From: Planctomycetaceae bacterium
GTDB lineage: Bacteria; Planctomycetota; Planctomycetia; Pirellulales; Pirellulaceae
DNA length: 58,718 nucleotides
Direction of reading: 5' to 3'
NCBI GenBank assembly: GCA_012729315.1
Contig: JAAYDI010000143.1
Span: 1 to 58,718 of the forward strand
Shown here: in pieces, positions 51,679 through 58,718 of the stretch
How the letters are laid out: the number at the start of each line of letters is the position of its first letter
Position numbering within the stretch: the first letter of the stretch is position 1
Notes under the pieces: model-generated
Database searches by the model: none
Seen by the model: only the letters and a program-made list of their open reading frames with translations
Told to the model about the DNA's origin: nothing
Position numbers and translations under genes: made by a program

Positions 51679-53256
51679 TCACGCCTCCTCGATGAACTTG
51701 AACTGCAAGGCCGCGGCCAGCTCCCGCACAGGCTCGCGCAGGTCCCCGTAGAACGTGACGCGGTGCCAGCCGTACTGATCCCAGTAGGTGAAGAGTTTCT
51801 CCATGTCGCCGACAACCTGGCCAGCCAGCTTGGTCCGGCAGGCGCGGTCGATCACGACATTCTCGACGGCCCGGGCCTGGTGCAGGAGGATCTCCTGCCG
51901 GGCCGCATGGATCTCCAGGGTCGTGGTCAGGTAGCCCAGCGGGAGAAATGACCGCACGGCCGCCCCCTTGCGATCCTCCGAGTGCGTCAGGATCTCGTAC
52001 GCGTTGGGAGCGCTCTCCGGACCGAGCATCCGGGTCGCCGCCACGCAGTGCGCGTAGATGATCTGTCGCTTGGAGGTGTCGAGCACCGGGTCGGAGATGA
52101 AGCCGGGCCGACCGGCCAGATGTTTGATGACGAGCATGGTGGAGGTCGACAACAGGTCGGCCTCGCAGGCACCGACCAGACCGGCGTCCAGGAGTTCCAC
52201 GAAGCCCAGACACGGGTAGGCCGGCAGGTGGCCGCCATAGAAGCCCCCCAGGCAGTTGATCGTGATCGCCTCGGCCTGGTATTTCGCCAGCACCGCCTGC
52301 TGGGCCAGATACAGCCGCGCCGACTTTTCAAGTTCTGCGTCCGGATCGGCGATCTGCACGCTGCGCGCCGCCCCCTTCCACCGCGCCGCGATCTGCCGCG
52401 CCTGCTCTGTGTCGGCCTGCTCACATGCCGCGGACAACTCCTCGAATCCGACCTCGATCACGCTGATCCCCAGCCGCTGTTCGATCTCCCGAGCAATGTT
52501 CTGCATGCTGCCCCCGATCGTCACCAGCCGCGACTTCTTGAGGGTTTCCAGGCACTGGCCCACATCGGCCAGCTGCAGCGGATCGTCCTGGCACGGTGCA
52601 GAATCGCCGCGGCCCGTGCGTTCCTGGCGCACCCGGTCGCAGGCGGCTACGAACTCCGTCACCCCACCACCTGTCTTCAGGAGTTCGAAGCACCGGGCGG
52701 CCGCGGCCAGGTCGGCGAGGTCCGAGGAAGCGACGACCGAGAAGTTCTGGTGAGCACGGCGCAGCGCGGCCGTGAAGACCAGAAAACCGCCGCTGCCCGC
52801 ATAGAGGAAATCGGCCACGATGGTCGGCTTGCCGGAGGCCACAATCGTCTGCATCACCTGCACCCAGTTGTTCATCTGGTACACGATGTAACCGTCGATG
52901 CGATCGGCATCCCCGGCAGCCAGCAGCTGCTGCGCATCCTCCGGGCCGTGAGCCAGCGCCGGCAGGAACTCCACCTCCGGACAGCGCTGCGCCAACACAT
53001 CCTGCACCTGCTGCACATCACCGGCAAAGTCATATCCGATGTGCGGCCAGGTCGGCCGGTCCTGCTGGAGCGCCCAGCAGGCGAAGATCAGCCGCACGCG
53101 CGGCCGGGTGCCCTGCGCAGTGTGCGCGGCGCGCGCCGAGTGGGGCCGCAGCCCCTGCGTCATGACAGCCGCACATGTGCTGCAACCCGCGGCTAGAAAA
53201 CGACGCCGGCTGAGACAACACGCACAACCGGACTGCAACGGTGAATGGGCTTTCAT
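51679..53256 (-). CDS. Tat-exported L-fucose/arabinose-isomerase-like protein
   Basis: The protein (525 aa) begins with a twin-arginine leader (LSRRRFLAAGCSTCAAVMT). Its body resembles the sugar-isomerase fold of L-fucose/L-arabinose isomerases: VRLIFACWALQQDRPTWPHIGY near the start, GGSMQNIAREIEQRLG in the middle, and the sugar-isomerase signature YPCLGFVELLDAGLVGACEADLLS, whose ACEADL matches the metal-site region of fucose isomerases. Normal sugar isomerases are cytoplasmic and not Tat-exported, so this is either an unusual periplasmic enzyme or a binding protein built on that fold. GGGAG lies seven bases before the ATG. It is divergent from the CocE-type gene. Confidence 0.7.
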   Translation of the reverse strand: MKAHSPLQSGCACCLSRRRFLAAGCSTCAAVMTQGLRPHSARAAHTAQGTRPRVRLIFACWALQQDRPTWPHIGYDFAGDVQQVQDVLAQRCPEVEFLPALAHGPEDAQQLLAAGDADRIDGYIVYQMNNWVQVMQTIVASGKPTIVADFLYAGSGGFLVFTAALRRAHQNFSVVASSDLADLAAAARCFELLKTGGGVTEFVAACDRVRQERTGRGDSAPCQDDPLQLADVGQCLETLKKSRLVTIGGSMQNIAREIEQRLGISVIEVGFEELSAACEQADTEQARQIAARWKGAARSVQIADPDAELEKSARLYLAQQAVLAKYQAEAITINCLGGFYGGHLPAYPCLGFVELLDAGLVGACEADLLSTSTMLVIKHLAGRPGFISDPVLDTSKRQIIYAHCVAATRMLGPESAPNAYEILTHSEDRKGAAVRSFLPLGYLTTTLEIHAARQEILLHQARAVENVVIDRACRTKLAGQVVGDMEKLFTYWDQYGWHRVTFYGDLREPVRELAAALQFKFIEEA

Positions 53257-53495
53257 GGTCAGCTCCCTGTGCAAACGGGTGCGAATCGAATTCCCGCTCG
53301 GATCCCCCCTGGGCTCCATCCCCCCGGGCGGTGTGCCAATCTGGTATTGTATCGATATCGCCGGCACCGTGGGATACGCCCCAGATGGCCGGGCCAGAGG
53401 CCCGCAGCGCGTCGCGCCCGGCCGGCACCCCGCGCGAGCGTGCACCCCGTGACTTGGCTGAAAGTCCATTTGACTCTGAGAGGAACGCCCTGACC

Positions 53496-55310
53496 ATGGT
53501 TACCCGTTCATCCGCCACACGCGCCGCGATCGTGGCCCTGCTCGTCGCCGCCTCCATCGCGCGGGCTGAAGGAACCTTCCCGCACGTAGGCAGTATCTCC
53601 CCGGCCACCATGGAGGTGCTCGAAGAACCCGATCAGCAGGCACCCATGCGCGACGGCGCGCGGCTCAGGGTCGATGTGTTTCGCCCTCAGGCCGCGGGGC
53701 GTTATCCGGCCATCCTCTACCAGACGCCATACGACAAGCGGGGTGCCGCCCCGCGCGCTCGCGCGTTCGCCGCGCGAGGCTACGTCGTGGTCACCGCCGA
53801 CTCCCGCGGCCGGTTCGAGTCCGAAGGGGAGTGGGATCCCTTCTCACCGCTGCACAAACAGGATGGCTATGACCTGGTCGAGTGGATCGCCGCCCAGCCA
53901 TGGTGCAGTGGCGCCGTCGGCATGTTCGGCCCATCCTACGTGGGCTGGCAGCAATGGTGGACGGCATCGCAGTCGCCACCATCACTCAAGGCCATCGTGC
54001 CCGAGGTCGCTCCGCCCGACCATTTCTATAACTGCCCCTATCAGAACGGCATCTTCGTCTGCTGGATGCTCGACTGGGCCGGCCTGATGTCGGGACGTTT
54101 GCCGCACAGCGCGGGACCGGGACCGTACGGTGGATTCGCCGTCAACCGCGAAGCCGCCTATCGCCAGCTCCCTTACATCGACTTCGATACAACACGCAAC
54201 TACTTGCCCACCTCCTGGTGGCGCACATGGATGCTCCAGAACACGGCCGCCGGCGATTACTGGCGCGGCATCGCCTATCAGACGCCGGAGAGCTACGCCG
54301 GCGTGCAGGTCCCCACACTGGCCGCCACCGGCTGGTTCGATGCCAACTTCCCCGGTACGCCAATGAACTTCACAGCCATGAAACAATACGGCGGTACACC
54401 TGCCGCGCGCCAGCCGCGGATGGTCATCGGCCCGTGGGAACATGCCATCAACAACCGCCTGAGCGCCCCGGATGCCGACTTCGGACCGGAGGCTGTCGTG
54501 GACTGGGATGGCTACGTCTGCCGCTGGTTCGACTGCCACCTGAAGGGTATCGACAACGGCATCCTGTCCGACCCGCCCGTCCACGTATTCGTGCTCGGAC
54601 GCAACGCGTGGCGCGCGGCTGACGATTGGCCACTGCCCGAAGCCGTGCCGACACGGTACTACCTGCACAGTGGCGGACACGCTAACTCGTCTGCCGGTGA
54701 CGGAACACTCAGCACCACGCCGCCCGGCACGCAGCCCCCCGACCACTACACCTACGACCCGGACGACCCCACACCGTCGCCACCCTACGGCAACGGCCAT
54801 ATTGACGGGCCGCGCGACGTGAGTGAGTCCGCCAGGCGCGCCGATGTGCTCGTCTACACCTCGCCCGTGCTGGAACAAGACGTGGAAGTGATCGGTCCCA
54901 TCACGGCCCAGCTGTACGCAGCGACCAGCGCCCGCGATACCGACTGGATGATGCGCCTGGTCGATGTCTACCCCGATGGTCGCGCCGTCTTCCTGGCAGA
55001 GGGAGTCATGCGCGCGCGGCATCGCGATGAGCGGCACCACGGCGCCTTCCGCCCCGATGCGCTCGGCACGCTCGAACCCGATCGCTGCTACCAGTACACC
55101 ATCGACTTCTGGCGCCCAACCGGGAATCTGTTCGCTCAGGGACATCGCATCCGCGTCGAGATCTCCAGCAGCTACTACCCCTACTACCTGCGGAACCTCA
55201 ATTCGGGCGACGACAACCTGGCACTGGCCACCCAACCGGTCGTCGCACAGCAAACCGTCTACCACGATTCCAGCCGCCCTTCCTGGGTCATGCTGTCTGT
55301 AATACCGTAG
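53496..55310 (+). CDS. CocE/NonD family hydrolase, secreted
   Basis: The protein (604 aa) has a signal peptide (TRAAIVALLVAASIARAEG) and the alpha/beta-hydrolase plus jelly-roll layout of CocE/NonD (X-Pro dipeptidyl-peptidase type, S15) enzymes. Landmarks are DGARLRVDVFRPQAAGRYPA, VVVTADSRGRFESEGEW, the nucleophile elbow GMFGPSYVGWQQW (serine in GPSY), VPTLAATGWFDANF with the acid, and VIGPWEH with the catalytic histidine. The C-terminal beta domain contains GPITAQLYAATSARDTDWMMRLVDVYPDG and ends RIRVEISSSYYPYYLRN. It probably cleaves acyl, ester or peptide bonds outside the cytoplasm. AGAGGAA precedes the ATG. Confidence 0.92.
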   Translation: MVTRSSATRAAIVALLVAASIARAEGTFPHVGSISPATMEVLEEPDQQAPMRDGARLRVDVFRPQAAGRYPAILYQTPYDKRGAAPRARAFAARGYVVVTADSRGRFESEGEWDPFSPLHKQDGYDLVEWIAAQPWCSGAVGMFGPSYVGWQQWWTASQSPPSLKAIVPEVAPPDHFYNCPYQNGIFVCWMLDWAGLMSGRLPHSAGPGPYGGFAVNREAAYRQLPYIDFDTTRNYLPTSWWRTWMLQNTAAGDYWRGIAYQTPESYAGVQVPTLAATGWFDANFPGTPMNFTAMKQYGGTPAARQPRMVIGPWEHAINNRLSAPDADFGPEAVVDWDGYVCRWFDCHLKGIDNGILSDPPVHVFVLGRNAWRAADDWPLPEAVPTRYYLHSGGHANSSAGDGTLSTTPPGTQPPDHYTYDPDDPTPSPPYGNGHIDGPRDVSESARRADVLVYTSPVLEQDVEVIGPITAQLYAATSARDTDWMMRLVDVYPDGRAVFLAEGVMRARHRDERHHGAFRPDALGTLEPDRCYQYTIDFWRPTGNLFAQGHRIRVEISSSYYPYYLRNLNSGDDNLALATQPVVAQQTVYHDSSRPSWVMLSVIP

Positions 55311-55786
55311 ATCGTACTCCGCGATGGTCCCGTGCCGCGCGACGCGAGCGCCGGGCGCACGTCCGCAAACTGACCGCACGGAACAGACCACGGCGGATCC
55401 CAGGGGTAAACAGCGCACACCACGCGACAGGTGCGCGCGACGGGCGTGAAGCGCCCCACCGCTCCCCCTCCCTTAAGAAAACACCCCGGGGCACCTGCGA
55501 TACACGCTCCCACACGCTTGCAGCCATCGCGACACAACAGCCATGCACTATATGCAGGTTTAGCTATCGACCGGCCGACTCCGTCGCCGGCACTGGCTGC
55601 GCAAAAAAACTACCCTCCTTCAAAAAATTACCCGACTGACCCCAGTTGCCCCTTGCCCCCAACCCGGATAAGTTAACAGGCGCGTGGGACGGAGGAAAAC
55701 GTCAGGTTGCTCGTACGTTCACGTCAACAACTTCAGTTCTCACGGACAGCGCACTTGTAGCTTTTACATCCTGGGAGAGTCATCCG
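55311..55786. other. 476-bp intergenic region before the PEP-CTERM gene
   Basis: No gene is supported. The proximal part has A-rich patches around 55600-55630, unusual in this genome and a plausible promoter region for the PEP-CTERM gene. No clear -24/-12 (sigma-54) pair was found. The ribosome binding site GGGAGAG precedes the ATG. Confidence 0.4.
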
Positions 55787-56551
55787 ATGAAACGCACTAT
55801 CTGGCAGTTGCTTGTGGTGGTGTTTGTGTTGAGCTTCGTCGCGTCCGTACAGGCGGAGATGCTACAGATCTCGCTTGGCATTCGAGAAACCGGAAGTGAC
55901 CCCAATTCCTTCCCAGGGATCGGTGCTAACGGAGGTAGCAGTGGTGGCATCGAATGGGTCAATCTCGATGGCCAGACTCTCGTCGCCGATAATCAATGGC
56001 ACACCTTCACGTTTACACCGTCCACAGATACGCTCACGGGTTTTGCCGGCGGCTCGGCGAACGCCATTTTGGACACGGTCTGGGGAACCATCGAGCACAT
56101 TCGTTTTAAGAGCACCGGCAGCAATCAGAAACCTTGGGTGGTCTACATTGACGACATCACGCAGACGTGGTCGGGCGGCACGCACGTGATTGCGGACTTC
56201 GAAGACGACGCGGTTGGTAGTGCCGTGCTGTTCCGGGCGCCCAGCTTTTCCGGTTCGACGTCTGCGAACATCGTTGGCACCAACAGTGCGTTAGTCACCG
56301 ACGAGACGGCGCTCAGCGGCAGCCAGTCGTGCCGCGTTGAGTTCGATTTTGTCGACGACGCGGATACGAAGTGGTTGCGACTGACCACTTTCGGTGCTGC
56401 CAACTTGCCCAATCCCGCGGTGTGGTTCGTTGAAGACGGTTTCAACCCGACGATCAGCTTCTCGCTCAAGGCGGTGCCGGAACCCTCGACGTTGGTGCTG
56501 TTCGGCCTGGCTATTGGGGGCGCGCTGCTGCTGTGGCGGCGTCAGCGGTAG
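55787..56551 (+). CDS. PEP-CTERM sorting-domain protein
   Basis: The protein (254 aa) has a signal peptide (TIWQLLVVVFVLSFVASVQAE) and a canonical PEP-CTERM tail: AVPEPSTLVLFGLAIGGALLLWRRQR, with VPEP, a hydrophobic span and terminal Arg residues. The middle 190 residues are beta-rich, with SGGIEWVNLDGQ, PWVVYIDDITQTW and VIADFEDDAVG. This suggests a carbohydrate-binding-type jelly roll, but I recognise no named family. Exosortase-dependent sorting to the envelope or extracellular matrix is inferred from the tail. It is followed by structured repeat copy B 38 bases past its stop. Confidence 0.85.
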   Translation: MKRTIWQLLVVVFVLSFVASVQAEMLQISLGIRETGSDPNSFPGIGANGGSSGGIEWVNLDGQTLVADNQWHTFTFTPSTDTLTGFAGGSANAILDTVWGTIEHIRFKSTGSNQKPWVVYIDDITQTWSGGTHVIADFEDDAVGSAVLFRAPSFSGSTSANIVGTNSALVTDETALSGSQSCRVEFDFVDDADTKWLRLTTFGAANLPNPAVWFVEDGFNPTISFSLKAVPEPSTLVLFGLAIGGALLLWRRQR

Positions 56552-56588
56552 CGGACGGCAGCCGAATCAACTCCAGCGTCGCATACCT

Positions 56589-56872
56589 CTCCAGTTGCAT
56601 TAATTGCGCCACATGCACGAGAAAAGCAACTGGTATCGTGGCAGCAATCGCGTTTTGTTCGTGTGTCGATAGAAGTCATGTTTCGTGACCTATGCGCGCC
56701 ACGCGAACTGTCGTCTTGAGCCGTAGCGCTGCGCCTATCACAGCCCGGGGTAAGCCGCGCCTCGCGGCGCCACCCGTGGGTACACGTGCCCGAGAACATG
56801 CCGGTCGAGCCAAAGACGCCGCGCTGAACCGGCGGCCGCCGAGACCGAAACCGAAAACAACCGCGGCTGGGC
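56589..56872 (+). repeat. Dispersed structured repeat, copy B (284 bp)
   Basis: This copy has the same orientation as copies A and C. Pairings are: CCAGTTGC / GCAACTGG (56591-56598 / 56626-56633, perfect); TATCG / CGATA (56634-56638 / 56667-56671); GTCATG / CGTGAC (56675-56680 / 56684-56689), where T replaces C but can form a U-G pair; and the hairpin around GCCGCG-CCT-CGCGGC (56744-56780), which keeps most of the long stem seen in copy A. It lies 38 bases after a plus-strand PEP-CTERM gene, a position like that of copy A. Confidence 0.8.
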
Positions 56873-56963
56873 TTCCGGGGGCTAGGCCGGCAATGGGCGG
56901 CTCGCGGCGGGCAGACTGGAGTCAGAGTGTCTGTTTCAGATTGGCGATTGGAGTGAGACCGCT

Positions 56964-57007
56964 GGTTCAGCGCGGCGTCCGTAGCTCAACCGACATGTTC
57001 TCGGGCA
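56964..57007 (-). repeat. Inverted partial copy of the structured repeat (44 bp)
   Basis: The reverse complement of this segment matches 56787-56830 of copy B at 39 of 44 positions. Copy B and this segment therefore form imperfect inverted repeats about 133 bp apart. It could be a separate degraded copy or part of a larger palindromic element. Confidence 0.75.
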
Positions 57008-57127
57008 TGCTTGTCGTTGTCGTTTCGTGCGTGGTTCAGCGGGAAAACGAGCGTGCCACTGGCGGGTCGAGTGGCACGCGGCACTGAGTTCTGAATCGGT
57101 GACGATCCTGGAACGCCGGATCGCATC

Positions 57128-58492
57128 TCAGGCTTCCACGATGCCCAGCGGGGCCTGGTGCTGCCAGTCGCCGCGCGTGAAATCGGGCACGGCCAGCGGC
57201 GCGCTCCCCTGGGCGACCGACGCGATGCTCAGCGGGAACACGCTGCTCCAGGCGGCGGCGTCGTAGACCGTCATGTCGAGCGGCAGACCTTCGCGCAGAC
57301 ACTGGATCAGGCGCCAGTTCATGATGAAATCCGTGCCGCCGTGGCCGCCTGTCTGCAGCGCCACTTCGCTGAGTTTCTTCCACAGCGGATGGCCGTACTG
57401 GGCGTGGTACGGCGCCATATCGGTCTCCCAGTCGGCGCCGCGGCCATCAAGGAAGATGCGGGGCGGGTAATCGCAGAACGCGCCGGCAGTGCCGCAGATC
57501 ATATTGATCCGGCTGTACGGCCGAACCTGAGCGAACGAGCACTGGACCATGATCGTGCGTCCCCGCGCTGTCTTGATCACCGATGTATTGATGTCGCCCA
57601 GCGCGAACCGTTCCTGGCGGCGCGGATCGTCGGCGGGAAGTGCGTCGCGCTGCTTGCTCATGGCCAGTTCGAGCGAACTCATCGATACCAGCAGGTCGAA
57701 CTTGTCACCTCCGTGGATGCCCATGTACTGCGCCACCGGCCCCAGCCCGTGAGTAGGGTAGAGATTGCCATCGAGCGTGCGGACGAACTTGCGGCGCCAG
57801 TTCGTGGCGCTGTCGTCTTGCAGGACGAAGCCCCGTCCTTCGTGCAGGTATCCCGCCTCGCCATGCGTCAGCTCGCCGAAGACGCCCTGCCGGACCATGT
57901 TGAGCACCAGCAGTTCAGTTTCTCCGTAGCAGCAGTTTTCCAGCATCATGCAATGGCGCTGCGTCTGTTCGGAAGTGTCCACCAGTTGCCAGCACTCTTC
58001 GAGCGTAATGGCAGCCGGGACTTCGAGTGCCGCGTGCTTGCCGTTCTGCATCGCGCTGACGGCCATCCGGGCGTGCCAGTCCCACGGCGTGGCGATATAC
58101 ACCAAGTCGATGTCGTCGCGCCGGCAGAGGTTTTCATAGTCGTGCTCGCCCTGCGCGTATCCGGCCGGTTCGCCCCAACCCTTGTCCGTGACCAGTTTCT
58201 GGGCCGCCGCCACGCGTGCCGGCACCGTGTCGCACACCGCCTTGATCTCGACCCCTTCGATGCCCAGCAGGTTCCCCAGCAGATAGGTTCCGCGACCTCC
58301 TATCCCCACGCAGCCAATGCGCACCTTCGGCAGCGGATCGGCCTGCAACCCAAAAGCACTTTTCTGTCCCGCGGGACGCTCCGGAGGAGTCGCAGAGTGT
58401 GCCGATGCGCAGGCCAGTCCTGCCAGACTCAAGCTGCCACCGGCTGCCGAAACCGTCAGGAATTCACGTCGTGACAGTGCATGCTCGTTCAT
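57128..58492 (-). CDS. GH109-like Tat-exported glycosidase / Gfo/Idh/MocA protein
   Basis: The protein (454 aa) starts with a twin-arginine leader (SRREFLTVSAAGGSLSLAG). The NAD loop is GCVGIGGRGTYLLG. The body matches GH109 alpha-N-acetylgalactosaminidases: MLENCCYGETELLVLNMVRQGVFGELTHGEAGYLH, DGNLYPTHGLGPVAQYM, YGHPLWKK, GGHGGTDFIMNW, VYDAAAWSSVFPLSIASVAQG and PDFTRGDW (longer motifs read in parts). GH109 enzymes cleave glycosides by an NAD-dependent redox-elimination mechanism. The substrate may be GalNAc or another sugar and is not proven. GGAGTGAGA precedes the ATG. It lies between copies B and C of the structured repeat. Confidence 0.88.
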   Translation of the reverse strand: MNEHALSRREFLTVSAAGGSLSLAGLACASAHSATPPERPAGQKSAFGLQADPLPKVRIGCVGIGGRGTYLLGNLLGIEGVEIKAVCDTVPARVAAAQKLVTDKGWGEPAGYAQGEHDYENLCRRDDIDLVYIATPWDWHARMAVSAMQNGKHAALEVPAAITLEECWQLVDTSEQTQRHCMMLENCCYGETELLVLNMVRQGVFGELTHGEAGYLHEGRGFVLQDDSATNWRRKFVRTLDGNLYPTHGLGPVAQYMGIHGGDKFDLLVSMSSLELAMSKQRDALPADDPRRQERFALGDINTSVIKTARGRTIMVQCSFAQVRPYSRINMICGTAGAFCDYPPRIFLDGRGADWETDMAPYHAQYGHPLWKKLSEVALQTGGHGGTDFIMNWRLIQCLREGLPLDMTVYDAAAWSSVFPLSIASVAQGSAPLAVPDFTRGDWQHQAPLGIVEA

Positions 58493-58558
58493 ATTCTCAC
58501 TCCTGTTTCCCTTGTTCGACCGTGCGCCAGTGTAGTCCTCGGCAGGAACAAATCAACT

Positions 58559-58718
58559 CTCCAGTTGCGTTATTTACGCCACATGCACGAGAAAAGCAAC
58601 TGGTATCGTGGCAGCAATCGCGTTTTGTTCGTGTGTTGATGGAAGTCACGTTTCGTGACCTATGCGCGCCACGCGAACTGTCGTCTTGAGCCGTAGCGCG
58701 GCGCCCCTATCACAGCCC
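58559..58718 (+). repeat. Dispersed structured repeat, copy C (cut by the window end)
   Basis: At least 160 bp are present and the rest lies outside the window. Pairings are: CCAGTTGC / GCAACTGG (58561-58568 / 58596-58603, perfect); TATCG with TGATG (58604-58608 / 58637-58641), where two changes relative to copy B leave U-G and G-U pairs; and GTCACG / CGTGAC (58645-58650 / 58654-58659, perfect). It lies upstream of, and opposite to, the GH109-like gene. What follows it on the plus strand is unknown. Confidence 0.8.

Larger units (their letters stand above)
56552..57127. other. 576-bp intergenic region with repeat copy B and an inverted partial copy
   Basis: It contains no gene. It holds repeat copy B (56589-56872) and a 44-bp inverted partial copy of the same family (56964-57007), each listed separately. 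The interior 56873-56963 is not recognised. Confidence 0.6.

Noticed and set aside
57158-58474. Long plus-strand open frame antisense to the GH109-like gene
   Set aside because: The minus-strand protein matches GH109 throughout. The antisense product is compositionally biased and lacks a recognisable domain.

Overview
This is a high-GC bacterial window that almost certainly comes from a planctomycete (Planctomycetia, Pirellulales-like). The evidence is a set of lineage-typical families: two PEP-CTERM proteins, a DUF1549/DUF1553 + DUF1501 + PPC-repeat cassette, a double DUF1080 protein, a ThuA-like protein, a formylglycine-generating-enzyme-like protein, three Tat-exported Gfo/Idh/MocA proteins (one of the GH109 type), an FHA protein and a YkgJ-type cysteine cluster protein. 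No rRNA, tRNA, CRISPR array, insertion sequence or prophage was recognised.

Layout. 0-2.7 kb: a 5'-truncated LamG/PEP-CTERM gene, a strong bidirectional terminator, a Tat-exported flavodoxin-fold reductase and mntP. 2.9-7.2 kb (minus): an exported small protein, a Gfo/Idh/MocA oxidoreductase and a HEAT-repeat protein. 7.8-11.8 kb (plus): a translationally coupled operon of a lysine 2,3-aminomutase, two D-Ala-D-Ala-ligase-like ATP-grasp enzymes and a GNAT acetyltransferase. 11.8-19.4 kb: a Flp-pilin-like small protein, a nitroreductase, the DUF1549-DUF1501-PPC operon and a divergent ThuA-like gene. 19.4-25.9 kb: a structured repeat, an OleA-like thiolase, a C26 amidotransferase homologue without its cysteine, a degenerate RNase H-fold protein and glgB. 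25.9-37 kb is mostly housekeeping: a PpiD/SurA-like chaperone with a Pro/Glu/Gln-rich insert, topA, an acpS-trpS-pyrD operon, a small lipoprotein, HU, YkgJ-type and FHA proteins. 37-49.6 kb: a double DUF1080 protein, a 2020-residue membrane protein, a Gfo/Idh/MocA protein, an FGE-like protein, apbE and a flavin reductase. 49.6-58.7 kb: ilvD, a Tat-exported fucose-isomerase-like protein, a CocE/NonD hydrolase, a PEP-CTERM protein and a GH109-like gene, with two more copies of the structured repeat.

The most interesting feature is a dispersed non-coding repeat of about 285 bp, present three times in the same orientation (19451-19736, 56589-56872, 58559 to the window end). It can form a series of hairpins. 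Several differences between copies keep base pairing as G-U wobbles, and only on the plus-strand transcript, which suggests an undescribed structured RNA or RNA-like mobile element. The second is the beta-lysine operon: both lysine-binding aspartates of the aminomutase are conserved, and two ATP-grasp ligases plus an acetyltransferase are coupled to it by ATGA overlaps, which suggests an unrecognised beta-lysine-containing small molecule. Other leads are the cysteine-less amidotransferase, the RNase H-fold protein lacking its acidic residues, and the giant membrane protein with an N-terminal zinc ribbon.

All functional calls come from reading sequence motifs by eye. No database search was run.
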